NCBI RefSeq assembly: GCF_009757775.1
Contig: NZ_RHLK01000009.1
Location: 1-64,000 of the forward strand
Length of the DNA: 64,000 nt
Reading direction: 5' to 3'
Source of the DNA: Paenibacillus lutrae
GTDB taxonomy: Bacteria; Bacillota; Bacilli; Paenibacillales; NBRC-103111
The position numbers and the translations under genes are program-made. The notes beneath the pieces are model-generated. The model was not told the origin of the DNA. It did not search any database and saw only the letters and a list, made by a program, of their open reading frames with translations. Positions 20,077 to 29,665 of this stretch are shown piece after piece. Position 1 is the stretch's first letter; every line of letters starts with the position of its first letter.

Positions 20077-20889
20077 ATGCGGAAGTATGGAGTACTTGTT
20101 ATCAGTCATGGCTCCCGGAGTCCCGAATGGGTTCAGCTTGTGGATGAAGCCGTGGCTGGCATGCGTGTGCCGGACGGCATACCGGTGTTCGGTTCTTATC
20201 TGGAGCTTGTGGACGGAAGATTGATCGGGGACGGCATTACATGGCTGGAGAATCAGAACGTGACCGATCTGATCGTGGTTCCGTTATTCGTATCGGCAGG
20301 AAGTACGCATCTCGATGAAATCGCGTATGCGCTCGGGGTCAAGCCGGAGCCGCAACTGCCGACGGATCTGGAGCCTTTTACTATTCGGGCACGGGTGCAC
20401 ATGTTGTCTCCGATGGATGAGGACGCAGATCTGCTGGCAGAGATGGTGTACGAGAAAATAAGCGGCTTATCGGACAACCCGGAGCGGGAAATTATCCTGC
20501 TGATCGGGCATGGCAGTGTGGAGAAGCATTTTCATCTGGCCTGGCGGAGAAGTCTTGAGCGGATCGCAGAACAGCTCAAGAAGATCGGCGGTTTCGGCGA
20601 AGCCGATGTTGCGATGCTGCTGCCGAACCAGACGAAGCGCAAGATGACCTGGTGGCACAAGCAGAAGCCGCAGCATGCGGTGATTATTGCGCCGCTTTTT
20701 TTGAGTGAAGGCTATTTTACCAAACAGGTTATTCCTGCAAGGCTGCAGGGGTACGACTACCGATATAACGGGCAATCCATATTGCCGAGTCCGAAGGTCA
20801 GCCAGTGGCTGGAGCGGCAGGTTGCTCTATTCTATAACCAGGTACATTATGAGCAAAAAGGTGATAAAGAGAATGGCCAAACGTGCTAG
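20077..20889 (+). CDS. CbiX/SirB-type chelatase
   Basis: The 270-residue protein has two CbiX-like halves. The first starts 'YGVLVISHGSRSPEWVQLVDEAV', with 'LIVVPLFVSAGSTHLDEI'. The second has 'IILLIGHGS..HFHLAWRRSL' and 'AVIIAPLFLSEGYFTKQVIP'. Proteins of this family insert cobalt or iron into sirohydrochlorin; the His in SHGS and GHGS are the usual metal ligands. No other tetrapyrrole genes are near, so the metal and substrate are unclear. The ATG at 20077 with GGAG at 20065 is preferred over the upstream in-frame GTG. It overlaps the next gene by 17 bp. Confidence 0.8.
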   Translation: MRKYGVLVISHGSRSPEWVQLVDEAVAGMRVPDGIPVFGSYLELVDGRLIGDGITWLENQNVTDLIVVPLFVSAGSTHLDEIAYALGVKPEPQLPTDLEPFTIRARVHMLSPMDEDADLLAEMVYEKISGLSDNPEREIILLIGHGSVEKHFHLAWRRSLERIAEQLKKIGGFGEADVAMLLPNQTKRKMTWWHKQKPQHAVIIAPLFLSEGYFTKQVIPARLQGYDYRYNGQSILPSPKVSQWLERQVALFYNQVHYEQKGDKENGQTC

Positions 20890-21793
20890 ATTGATCTATA
20901 ATCCTACTTCGGGTCGGGAAGAAATGCGCAAGCGCCTGCCGGAAATTCTGCAGCGTCTTGAAAAAGGCGGCTTCGAAACGTCTACCCATGCCACAATTGG
21001 CGAGGGAGATGCGCTGATGGCTGCTTCCCAGGCCGCGGAACGGGAATTCGATCTTATTATTGCTGCAGGCGGAGACGGTACGCTGTATGAAGTGGTGAAC
21101 GGAATTGCGGAGAAACCGAACCGGCCGCCTATCGGTATTTTGCCGCTCGGGACGACGAATGACTTTGCCCGGGCTCTGAACATTCCGCGTGACTGGGAAG
21201 ATGCGTGCAATCTCATTGTCCGTAATTATACAAGACCGATTGATGTCGGCAAAGTGAATCAGAAGTATTTCATTAATATTGCGGGCGGCGGCTCCATGAC
21301 GGAGCTGACCTACGAGGTTCCGAGCAAGCTCAAGACGATGATCGGCCACCTTGCTTATTATGTCAAAGGACTCGAAATGCTGCCGCGCCTGCGGCCGATT
21401 GAGATGTCTCTAAAGTGCGACGAATTGGAGATTCATGAGGAAGTGATGCTATTTCTCGTGGCGAACAGCAATTCTGTCGGCGGTTTTGAGAAGCTTGCGA
21501 TGGATGCGAGCTTGAACGACGGGCTTTTTGATGTGATTGTACTCAAGAAGTGCAACCTGGCGGAGTTTATCAAAATCGCATCTATGGCACTCAGAGGCGA
21601 GCACACGAACGATCCGAACGTGCTGTACTTCCAGACGAAGAAGCTCGAAATCACTTCGCACGACTATGTCCAGCTCAATCTGGACGGCGAACTCGGCGGC
21701 ACATTGCCGGCTGTGTTTACGAACCTTCAATCACATATCAACATCATTGTAGACGAATCCGGACTATCGACATATAAACATCAACGCAAATAG
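20873..21793 (+). CDS. dgkB: Diacylglycerol kinase-type lipid kinase (DgkB-like)
   Basis: The protein has the DAGK catalytic signature of the DgkB/YegS family: 'RLIYNPTSGREEMRK', 'IIAAGGDGTLYEVVNGI', 'IGILPLGTTNDFARAL', then 'GLFDVIVLKK' and 'YVQLNLDGELGG'. It would phosphorylate diacylglycerol released by lipoteichoic acid synthesis at the membrane face. The frame is open far upstream, but AGGTGAT at about 20859 and the family N-terminus select the ATG at 20873 (306 residues, close to the usual 300). It overlaps the chelatase gene by 17 bp. Confidence 0.9.
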   Translation: MAKRARLIYNPTSGREEMRKRLPEILQRLEKGGFETSTHATIGEGDALMAASQAAEREFDLIIAAGGDGTLYEVVNGIAEKPNRPPIGILPLGTTNDFARALNIPRDWEDACNLIVRNYTRPIDVGKVNQKYFINIAGGGSMTELTYEVPSKLKTMIGHLAYYVKGLEMLPRLRPIEMSLKCDELEIHEEVMLFLVANSNSVGGFEKLAMDASLNDGLFDVIVLKKCNLAEFIKIASMALRGEHTNDPNVLYFQTKKLEITSHDYVQLNLDGELGGTLPAVFTNLQSHINIIVDESGLSTYKHQRK

Positions 21794-21805
21794 GGAGTTA
21801 GTAGA

Positions 21806-23881
21806 ATGAATAAAAATAATCGGCGGAGCAGTTCGACGTCGGGTCACAAGCGCGCCGGCGGGGCAGGCAAGCCCCGCGGCGGGTCGAGTGAGCAGGGCAG
21901 TAAGCGCAGTGAGGCTCGTGTTGAACGAGACCAGCGGTCCGGCTTGAGCGGAGCAAGGGCTGCGTTTGGCGGCGGGCACAGTGAATTGAACAGCGCGCAG
22001 ACAGGGCAGGGCCGTAAAGGCGCTGCCCGGCATGCTTCTGGCGGCAGCGGCAAACGCCCGGCTAATACAGCACTGGCCGGTCTGCCCGTGGAGAAGAATG
22101 GCGAGTATACCGCTGAGATTATCGGCATTGGACATGACGGAGAAGGGGTAGGCCGCGTTGACGGCTTTACCCTTTTTATTCCGGGTGCCCTGCCAGGCGA
22201 GCGGGTAAGAGTTAAAGTCCTTAAGCTGAAAAAGCAGTTCGGTTACGCCAAACTGCTCGAAGTGCAGAAGGCAAGCCCCGACCGTGTCGGGCCTCCTTGC
22301 CCGATCTATGACCAATGCGGAGGCTGTCAGCTCCAGCATCTGGACTATGCGGCGCAGCTGGAAGTGAAGCGTCAGCTGGTCGTAGACAACCTGGAGCGGA
22401 TCGGGAAGCTTAAGGTAGCGGATCGCACGGGCGGCGTGGCAGGTGCTGCGGATCATTATTCGGGAGATTACCGGATGGTTAAAGATGCCGGGCAGCCAGC
22501 GGACGCTGGGTTAGGGATACCGGAGAGCCAGATTCTAAACGAAGATGTGCTGGAATCTGCGGAGGTTGGCAAAGGTATGGATACTGCCGGAAGTGCTGTC
22601 AGTGCTATCAACGAGGCTGATGACAGTGTGGGTGAGGGTGCCTATGCTAATAATACCGGCGATGCTGACCTATACACAGGTATGGCTGGTTCACAGGGTT
22701 CGCTAAGAAGCAGAGAACTGCAGCCATTGCAGGATACGGAGTTTGTGGATGCCGCCTCTCTGCTGGATAGTGCAGGTGACGGGGATGCCGAGATTCTGAC
22801 GCAGGATGGGGCTGGATATGAAGCTGCTTTTGCCGGGACAGAAGGCATTGTGGTGTATCCGACTATCGGAATGGACGACCCATGGCGTTACCGCAACAAA
22901 GCCCAGGTGCCGTTCGGAGAAGAGCAGGGTGGTCTTGTCGGAGGCTTCTATGCACAAGGCAGCCACCGCATCATTGATATGGAAGCTTGTCTGATCCAGC
23001 ATTCCAATAACGATGAAGTCATTGCGAAGGTGAAAGAAATCGGGCGCAGGCTGGGAATTCGCGCATACCGTGAGGAGACACATGAAGGACTGCTTCGCCA
23101 TGTTGTCGTTAAGGTAGGCTTCCGCACAGGCGAAATTATGGTCGTGCTGATCACGAACGGCGAAGAAATTCCGCGCGCTGCGGAGTGGATCAGGGAGATT
23201 CGCGCCGCGATACCAGGCGTAGCAAGTATCTGCCAGAACGTGAACATCGGAAGAACCAACGTCATCTTCGGACGGACGACGCGTGTGCTCTGGGGCCATG
23301 AGGTCATCTACGATTACATCGGGGATGTGAAATTCGCCATCTCGGCCCGCTCGTTCTTCCAGGTCAACCCGGTTCAAACCGAGGCGCTGTATGGCAAAGC
23401 GCTCGAATATGCCGGGCTGACCGGCGGAGAAACCGTGGTCGATGCGTACTGCGGCATCGGCACCATTTCGCTCTTCTTGGCGAAGCATGCCAAGAAGGTG
23501 TACGGCGTCGAGATCGTGCCGGAGGCGATCGAAGACGCGAAGCGCAACGCGCTGCTGAACGGCATCAGCAACGCGGAGTTCGCCGTGGGAGGAGCGGAAG
23601 ACGTCCTCCCCGAGTGGCAGCGCGCGGGCGTCCGCCCCGACGTGATCGTCGTCGATCCGCCCCGTAAGGGCTGCGACGAGCGGCTGCTGGACACGATCCT
23701 CCAGCTCCGTCCGGAGCGGGTCGTGTACGTGTCCTGCAACGCCTCCACCCTCGCGCGCGATTTGCGCGTGCTGGAGGATGGCGGGTACCGCACCGTCTCC
23801 GTGCAGCCGGTGGATATGTTCCCGCATACGGTGCATGTTGAAAATGTTGCGTTGCTTGTAAGATGTGATACAGATGTCTAG
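21806..23881 (+). CDS. rlmD: 23S rRNA (uracil-5-)-methyltransferase, RlmD/RlmCD type, with insertion
   Basis: This is a SAM-dependent enzyme that makes 5-methyluridine in 23S rRNA. Residues 1-95 are a basic, Gly/Ser-rich extension. A TRAM domain follows ([21 protein letters not shown]), then the iron-sulfur cysteines C165, C171 and C174 ([10 protein letters not shown]). The catalytic part has '[15 protein letters not shown]', '[14 protein letters not shown]' and the nucleophile in '[14 protein letters not shown]'. Residues about 210-340 are an acidic low-complexity insertion not typical of the family. The last codons ([15 protein letters not shown]) are the integration target of the island that follows. 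Confidence 0.92.
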   Translation: MNKNNRRSSSTSGHKRAGGAGKPRGGSSEQGSKRSEARVERDQRSGLSGARAAFGGGHSELNSAQTGQGRKGAARHASGGSGKRPANTALAGLPVEKNGEYTAEIIGIGHDGEGVGRVDGFTLFIPGALPGERVRVKVLKLKKQFGYAKLLEVQKASPDRVGPPCPIYDQCGGCQLQHLDYAAQLEVKRQLVVDNLERIGKLKVADRTGGVAGAADHYSGDYRMVKDAGQPADAGLGIPESQILNEDVLESAEVGKGMDTAGSAVSAINEADDSVGEGAYANNTGDADLYTGMAGSQGSLRSRELQPLQDTEFVDAASLLDSAGDGDAEILTQDGAGYEAAFAGTEGIVVYPTIGMDDPWRYRNKAQVPFGEEQGGLVGGFYAQGSHRIIDMEACLIQHSNNDEVIAKVKEIGRRLGIRAYREETHEGLLRHVVVKVGFRTGEIMVVLITNGEEIPRAAEWIREIRAAIPGVASICQNVNIGRTNVIFGRTTRVLWGHEVIYDYIGDVKFAISARSFFQVNPVQTEALYGKALEYAGLTGGETVVDAYCGIGTISLFLAKHAKKVYGVEIVPEAIEDAKRNALLNGISNAEFAVGGAEDVLPEWQRAGVRPDVIVVDPPRKGCDERLLDTILQLRPERVVYVSCNASTLARDLRVLEDGGYRTVSVQPVDMFPHTVHVENVALLVRCDTDV

Positions 23882-24155
23882 AATCCCTTGGTATAAAAGG
23901 TTTATTGACTGCTACAGAGTTTGTGGAATGGTGAAACAGAGGCATTTTCGATGAGTTGCCGTAAAATTGCCGTAAGGCTGAATGTTAAAGCAAAATAACA
24001 CAGATAAAATAAAGGAAAAGACGCTGGGTGGATTATCCCAACGTCTTTTTGTCTACTTGGTTGGTATCCATAGTGAACAGATTATCGAACTTATCAGCCG
24101 CGGCTTGATTGGCAGATCGAAGTGCATGTCCGTATATATTCATTGTGGTTGTGAT
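23834..24155 (+). repeat. Left direct repeat of the island (rlmD 3' end plus integrase tail)
   Basis: This segment, from the codons for HVENVALL at the end of rlmD through an integrase C-terminus, recurs in the same orientation at 38316-38646 with frequent single-base differences. Both copies contain the paired 'gttgcc..attgccgtaagg' motif and the hairpin aaaagacgctggg/cccaacgtctttt (24015-24050 here), which would terminate the integrase gene on the minus strand. The arrangement fits left and right ends of an integrative element. Confidence 0.8.
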
Positions 24156-24222
24156 GCTACCATGTCCAAGCCGCTCGGAAATGACTTTAGCGTGGACACC
24201 TTGATTGATCAGCAACGCGTTC
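24033..24222 (-). pseudogene. Tyrosine integrase, C-terminal remnant
   Basis: The minus strand encodes '[19 protein letters not shown]' followed by '[20 protein letters not shown]', the conserved LGH...Y end of phage-type tyrosine recombinases with the nucleophile Tyr in 'NIYGHAL'. Everything upstream, including the first catalytic Arg, is missing. The frame runs into the rearranged radC sequence at about 24222. A second copy of the same tail is at 38518-38646. Confidence 0.85.
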
Positions 24223-24694
24223 ATCCGAGAGAAGTGTTTCGCCCAGCCATCAAACGAAGCTGCGCATCGATTATTTGTGCTCATAATCATCCTAGCGGCA
24301 ATCCAGAACCAAGTCCCGACGTTCAAAGAACCGATGGATATGATTTCTTTACCGATAACGCCATTTTTAGTGTTCAGGAACAGACAGATGAACTGCTCCT
24401 GTTTGAGATGCCGAAATTCTGGCTCCAGCAGTTTATATACATCCATTGGGGAACGAATCGTTTTAATAGACGGTGTTGGAGCAGAGATGATTTGAGAAAG
24501 CCTGAGTGTGGCTAGGATCTGTCGAACTCTTGATTTTCCAATCCCCTCAATAGAGAGCAGCTCCTGTTCAGTTGCATCAACAAGATCAGAAAGCGTAGGA
24601 AATTGTGAAAGATTTCTTCGACGACATAGCTTTCTGGCTTCTCACGGAGTGATAACGCTAATAGAGATTTAAGGTCTAACGGGTGATGATGCAT
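24223..24694 (-). pseudogene. radC-like JAB protein, frameshifted and with inverted active-site segment
   Basis: From the ATG at 24694 (MHHHPLDLKSLLAL, AAAGGAG upstream) the minus strand encodes a RadC-family protein. A one-base deletion near 24603 breaks it, and it continues as '[19 protein letters not shown]' and '[19 protein letters not shown]' up to 'ISIGSLN' near 24325. The next part of RadC, '[13 protein letters not shown]' and the metal-binding '[16 protein letters not shown]' motif, is present but on the + strand at about 24223-24322. That block has therefore been inverted in place. The gene is certainly non-functional. Confidence 0.85.
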
Positions 24695-24785
24695 CTTTGG
24701 ATCAGGTCTCCTTTAAGGATTTCGAATTTAGTTATTAAGTCGATTAAAAATAGCCAACCCCGAAATGTGAGGTTGGCTCAATAAA

Positions 24786-24818
24786 AAACCTCTGCCATCG
24801 ATGACGATTAGGCAGAGG
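24786..24818 (-). terminator. Terminator after the DUF932 pseudogene
   Basis: CCTCTGCC pairs with GGCAGAGG. On the minus strand the stem is followed by a T-rich run (ttttttatt), immediately after the stop codon of the DUF932 frame. Confidence 0.75.
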
Positions 24819-25734
24819 CAAGAATAAGTTCGTACGCTTTGTCGATTAGCGGATTATCTTCCATTGTTCTCATGAACAGGTTTTCCGCTGTTTCTCGGAG
24901 TGGGCTTTGCATGAGTGGTAAAATCGGATACTGCGTTGATAAAGCGGTAAGCGTTCTTCCCTACATACTCAAGATCTGGGGCCTCCAAATACCTCAGCAG
25001 CATATCGTCTCGAAGTTGTTGAACGTTCTTTTCTTGAAGCTTGCTTGGGCTTTCCGGCATCGGAATGAGCATGTCGATGTATTCCATGACCTTTCGATCA
25101 GGAAGCTTTATTTTATTTAAGCGTTCGGCTTCTCACCCAGTTTACCCATGTAAAACTCAGCAAGCAGTAACGTCTTTTTAGCTTCGCTTAACTTGGATTT
25201 CATGTCACCTTTGTGAGTTGTTGACCAGATTCTTTGAGCATTGTTAAGCGCTAGAATTAAGCGTATTTTGACAAACTACCCGGATAGGCGTCATTGCAAC
25301 TTTGATACTTCCACTACCATCATGACTGTTTGAAAATACCAAATAAGGTGTCACATAGTTCCCGGTAATGCTATAATTCTGTGGTAACTTCGCTAATAAC
25401 CAAACCTTCTTCCCGTTTTGTAAGCTTCCCGCCGTTTCGTATGTTACTCCTTCGCCTAAAAGATCATCAATAAATGCAAGGCTTCGTGTTTCTGAACGAT
25501 TTTATAGCGGTCAGTTACTATACCTAGAATCTTTTGGTCGGTTGTTCGAATGTTTGCTTTATAACCTGGGATCTCCATTTGAGAATCGGTTTGTATCGGC
25601 CTTTGGCTAACGGTTCAGTTCAACTCTGCCTTCTTTAAGGCTTCTTCGGATCTGAGAGCATGCTCTACACGATTCCCAAGTCCATGCCAGGGTGCCTCCC
25701 GAACATAAAACATAGGTTCAACATTTGCTACCAT
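24808..25734 (-). pseudogene. DUF932 phage/plasmid-like protein, degraded
   Basis: Pieces of a DUF932 (TIGR03299-type) protein follow each other on the minus strand. The N-terminal piece is MVANVEPMFYVREAPWHGLG (ATG at 25734 with AAAAGGAG upstream). Later pieces are 'YKANIRTTDQKILGIVTDRY', 'DDLLGEGVTYETAGSLQNGK', 'VVCQNTLNLAL' and 'APDLEYVGKNAYRFINAVSD'. An in-frame stop near 25617 and frameshifts near 25480 and toward the 3' end interrupt the frame. Such genes often sit next to radC in integrative elements, as here. Confidence 0.8.
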
Positions 25735-25813
25735 GATAACCGTCTCCTTTTAGGTAAATGTATAAAAACAGCCTTATGGCGTGTTTTTGAGAAAATACAA
25801 TTACGCATAAAAA

Positions 25814-25849
25814 GAAGAACCGAGCACAAATGAGCGTGTGTCGGTTCTT
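25814..25849 (-). terminator. Terminator downstream of vsr
   Basis: aagaaccga..cac pairs with gtg..tcggttctt. On the minus strand a T-rich tract (ctttttatgcg) follows. It lies about 130 nt beyond the vsr stop codon and would end the restriction-modification operon. Confidence 0.75.
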
Positions 25850-25978
25850 CAGCATTGTATCACTGTTATAATATAGATTTAAAAAAATAGATGATGCGGA
25901 TGGTAGAAAATTCAGATTAATCTTAGAGAGATCTCATTTTCTTACAAAAAAATCGATGTCTCTACATTTATACTATTA

Positions 25979-26392
25979 TTACTTATTAAGTACCTCTAGA
26001 AGTCGTGACATAGTTTCATGCTGGTTTTTCTTTTTTAGCTCGCATTCCCAAATTCGCACGACAGTCCAGCCACGCTTTTCAAAAATATCAGTGATTTTTT
26101 GGTCATGTAGGATGTTACGCTTACGCTTCTTATCCCAATAATCAGCATTTTCTTTTGGGCTTGTATTTCGGCAATTGTGTCCGTGCCAAAAACATCCATC
26201 AACAAAAATAGCTGCACGCTTATCAAAAAATACAAAATCGGGATGTCCTTTCACAGGGTAGTTACGCCGCCATCCTGTAATGCCGTATTCCTTAAACAAG
26301 TTAATCAAACGTAGCTCAGTTGATTTGTTACCTTTTGACCTTACTTTTTGCATCACAGAAGAGCGAGTGTCCTTGTCATACACATCAGCCAT
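25979..26392 (-). CDS. vsr: Very short patch repair endonuclease (Vsr)
   Basis: Vsr nicks next to T:G mismatches that arise when 5-methylcytosine deaminates, so it accompanies C5 methyltransferases. The 137-residue protein has every hallmark: 'VYDKDTRSSVMQKVRSKGNKSTEL', 'NYPVKGHPDFVF' (catalytic Asp52) and 'IFVDGCFWHGHNC' (His70 and His72). It starts 6 bp after the stop of the nuclease-methylase gene with AGAGGAG upstream, and is last in an operon with two C5 methyltransferases. Confidence 0.95.
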   Translation of the reverse strand: MADVYDKDTRSSVMQKVRSKGNKSTELRLINLFKEYGITGWRRNYPVKGHPDFVFFDKRAAIFVDGCFWHGHNCRNTSPKENADYWDKKRKRNILHDQKITDIFEKRGWTVVRIWECELKKKNQHETMSRLLEVLNK

Positions 26393-26398
26393 ATTCGG

Positions 26399-29300
26399 TC
26401 ACTCCTCTTGGGCTTCGCCTACAGAAGGTATTAAGAGTGGATATGCCCCCTCAATGACATCATGCATGACAACGTCAATCTCCCCGACTAAGGAGACATA
26501 TTCTACCAATTTATTAATTAAGTTAAGCAAATCGATAACATCATCACGTGAAAAGACACAATGGGTAAAGTCGTAAGAATTGAATTTCATCCAAACATTT
26601 TTAATGATATTATAACCAGCAATGTTGATACTTTGTACATGGGGAGGACATGGAATTTCTACTCTTGTTGTTCCGTCGGTGAGAATTAGAGTCCCATGCT
26701 CTTCGTCAAAAGGCTGATCGATAAGCTTCAGCTTGAAACCTTCTGGAATCTTTGCTTGGATAGCTGCAATATCAAAGCCCATATGGTTTGCGGGGATGTA
26801 GTCTCGCTTTTCAAGTTCAGCAACTCTTAGTCCAAGAGAACTTAAGCTACGGAATACATCCGCATCATTTACAATCGGAATTCGCGGCCTCATATCAGCA
26901 CGATTTACGGTAAACAAAGCACCCTCGAATTCGTCTAGATATACCTGGGAGCAAAGTACAGCAAACGTATAGAATACCACTTCTGTTGCGACAGTACCTG
27001 CGGGAACTGCTAATAATTGAGATAATGTTGCGCACAAGTCAGCATGAATATTGTTACCCATAACTCTATTTTGAGTGCCTTTCACAGGATACTGATTAAG
27101 GTAAATATAAGAGTTACCTCTTCGGCATAAATCATTATCAGGATAATACCAACAAAAAGAAGCAAATTGCTTAAGCATATCTTTTTGATCTTTTGGCGAA
27201 TGAGAAAGCGCAAATCCTATAGTTCCTTCGGCGTTGAATGCCGCGCTAATTTCGGGTCGTCTTCGTGTTCCACCGCCTCCAACTCGACTAAATTTGTGTA
27301 ATAGATCCTGCCAGAGAAATGCTTTCATAGGCAAAAATGGCCTGAAGGCATAATTGACAATGTTAGTATCTAGCAAAGCGTCAACGGATCGCGGATTTCC
27401 GTATGCAGTCAATTCGTTGGCAAAGAAAGTTGTCTCTTCATCTTTCGGAGGCTTGTCTTGATTTGCCATCCATTCTTCCGCAGCTGAAACGCCCCGTTGC
27501 ATAATTTCCTTGCTGCGCCGTTTAAGCATTGGCGCTTTTATATGCGTGAATATACTCGTTGGAGCCAATTTTATACCGGAACAATATTGCTGAAAGATCG
27601 CGATCTCATCTGCTTCCCCACTTACAGGCCAATATGATGAGTAAAGCTCTTGCTTAAAAGGCATTGATGGACAAAGACCATAGTTAGCTTCGGCGATATC
27701 ATGTTCCGTAAACATTTCAATCATAGTTTCAGCACTTTGCTCAAGCATTTGTGTTTTTTCTGCTTTTGCACATCGTGAGAGATCGAAGTACATATATTTA
27801 TCTATTCCAACGGCTTCTCCGTAACGGCGTGTTGCAATAAGTATAGCTCGACCCTGTTGAGTGTTAAACAAGCTATCGGATCGAATACCGGCCCTAGCAT
27901 CGGCATCTACTGATATGATCCATGCACTGGAAAAGTGTTCAACAATATACTTTCTTGCAAACTTGTATGAATCGGCTTCAAGAAAACTGGACGGGATGAT
28001 CAATGCCAAGACAGAATGATTCTGAGAGGACTCAAGTTTTTCGCAAGCCCAACGCAAGAATTGTAAGTATGGATTGTTAATTTGCTTTTGAGTATTCTGG
28101 CGACCATGGCGGTTTTGCACAGGTGGTCTAAAATCATCCATGAGCTCAAGGATTACTGAAAAATCATCACCTGCATTAATCTTTGATGAATCTGAGGATG
28201 GAGGATTTCCAATAACAAGAGTTATTGGTCTTGAAGCAATTTCATATGCTCTATTTAACTCATACCCCTCAACCGTACCGGTATTTGCAGGAATGCCAAA
28301 AAGATAGTTGCTTAATGTGTTTGCTAATAATAATTCATTTTGGGAACGTGCAGCATTAATCTCTGTATTAAGAATCGCCATTCGATAATTCGCAAGCATA
28401 TATGGGGCTGGTAATATTTCAATACCGCACAATAAGTATGCCCCTCTTTGCATATCATTTCTTCTTATGCTTTCAAGAAACGATCCCGTTCCACAACATG
28501 GGTCAATAATCGTGTTACCGGCTGAAAAGATACTGTTTCCATCAAAAGTACGCCTTGCGATGATTTCGGTTAACCTAACTATAAAGTCAGCTAACTCGAT
28601 TGGAGTATAGAAAGCACCATAATCGAAACGAGATCGAGCATCAAATTTAGATAAAAAGAGTTCAAAAAGTTTATGATAATCAGGTCGTTGTCGCTGCTGT
28701 TCAGTCATGTGGACGAACGATAAGAAACCTATGCATTCATCAGTCCATGTGAGGATAAAACTACTATCGTTACCGGGACTGTTTATATAATGAATGATAG
28801 TAAGAAACGGACGAAGGGCTTGCCCTTCGACAATTTCTCGCGACAGGTACTCTCTAATTTTTCTTTCTTTTTCAACTGCAGAATCAGCATCAGTACATTC
28901 AACTCGATGTGCAAATAAAATCGTAAACATGATAACTTGGGCTGCAAAATCTGCGAACACAGAATCTTCACGCATATTTCGATCGTTATGGTTGTATACC
29001 AATCCTTTTAATCCGTCCAGTAAAATGATTGCGTTCCTCTCATCATCATCCATTGCTTCGTCTAGAGGGATGACAGTATAACGAATTATTTCATCAGATA
29101 AATTGCGCGTTCTAAGCGCTACTTGCTCTACTAGTGCCCCTTCGTCGTAATATTGAGGTGACGGTTCGGAGAAAAACCTACGCATCATTTGCTCAAAGTG
29201 CGGATTTGTATCAAGGCGAGACCAATCGGGTCTAGTCATTAGAGCCTTATCAATCAATGAAACGACTTGTGGTCTCATACCATCAGTAAAAGAGTAAACA

Positions 29301-29665
29301 AAGTCGATGCCATCAGTAATAATAAGCTTGTGTCCTAAAGATAGATAACGATTGAATTGCTCTTCATACGGAGTAATATCAAAAGTATTCTGACTCAAGC
29401 CTTTGGCCTCAATATAACCGTAAACACCTAAAGTATTCCTGTCATGCATACGCCAATCAGGTCTACCCATGCGTGCCTGATTCCTTGGTTCGAGTACAAC
29501 CACGATATTCGGGTTTCCGTTTAGCTCAGTAGCCAGTTCTCTAAACATAGTATCCAAAGGAGGCCTGAAGGACAGCTCCGCAGTGTGTTGATTACCTGAC
29601 AAAGCGTCTCGGTAATCCTGCTGAAGGTTTGTTAAATATTTTTTAATGATTGCCTGATAGGACAA
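26399..29665 (-). CDS. Fused endonuclease / N6-adenine DNA methylase, type ISP/IIG-like
   Basis: This 1088-residue protein seems to combine cutting and methylation. Residues about 50-130 hold a PD-(D/E)XK-like nuclease core (PDW at 69-71, EAK at 86-88). Residues about 330-700 are an N6-methylase with the SAM motif 'DPCCGTGSFLESI' near 387 and the catalytic motif 'IGNPPSSD' near 483; the usual aromatic residue after NPP is Ser. The C-terminal 350 residues resemble the target-recognition part of type ISP enzymes ('YTFAVLCSQVYLDEFEGAL', 'FRSLSSLGLRVAELE'). No helicase is seen. Its start overlaps the upstream methyltransferase by 23 bp. Confidence 0.8.
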   Translation of the reverse strand: MSYQAIIKKYLTNLQQDYRDALSGNQHTAELSFRPPLDTMFRELATELNGNPNIVVVLEPRNQARMGRPDWRMHDRNTLGVYGYIEAKGLSQNTFDITPYEEQFNRYLSLGHKLIITDGIDFVYSFTDGMRPQVVSLIDKALMTRPDWSRLDTNPHFEQMMRRFFSEPSPQYYDEGALVEQVALRTRNLSDEIIRYTVIPLDEAMDDDERNAIILLDGLKGLVYNHNDRNMREDSVFADFAAQVIMFTILFAHRVECTDADSAVEKERKIREYLSREIVEGQALRPFLTIIHYINSPGNDSSFILTWTDECIGFLSFVHMTEQQRQRPDYHKLFELFLSKFDARSRFDYGAFYTPIELADFIVRLTEIIARRTFDGNSIFSAGNTIIDPCCGTGSFLESIRRNDMQRGAYLLCGIEILPAPYMLANYRMAILNTEINAARSQNELLLANTLSNYLFGIPANTGTVEGYELNRAYEIASRPITLVIGNPPSSDSSKINAGDDFSVILELMDDFRPPVQNRHGRQNTQKQINNPYLQFLRWACEKLESSQNHSVLALIIPSSFLEADSYKFARKYIVEHFSSAWIISVDADARAGIRSDSLFNTQQGRAILIATRRYGEAVGIDKYMYFDLSRCAKAEKTQMLEQSAETMIEMFTEHDIAEANYGLCPSMPFKQELYSSYWPVSGEADEIAIFQQYCSGIKLAPTSIFTHIKAPMLKRRSKEIMQRGVSAAEEWMANQDKPPKDEETTFFANELTAYGNPRSVDALLDTNIVNYAFRPFLPMKAFLWQDLLHKFSRVGGGGTRRRPEISAAFNAEGTIGFALSHSPKDQKDMLKQFASFCWYYPDNDLCRRGNSYIYLNQYPVKGTQNRVMGNNIHADLCATLSQLLAVPAGTVATEVVFYTFAVLCSQVYLDEFEGALFTVNRADMRPRIPIVNDADVFRSLSSLGLRVAELEKRDYIPANHMGFDIAAIQAKIPEGFKLKLIDQPFDEEHGTLILTDGTTRVEIPCPPHVQSINIAGYNIIKNVWMKFNSYDFTHCVFSRDDVIDLLNLINKLVEYVSLVGEIDVVMHDVIEGAYPLLIPSVGEAQEE

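Noticed and set aside
23982-24515. A + strand frame containing the RadC metal motif, taken as a real gene
   Set aside because: Only the short inverted block is RadC-like. The sequence on both sides in that frame is antisense to integrase and radC, so it is a chimera, not a gene.
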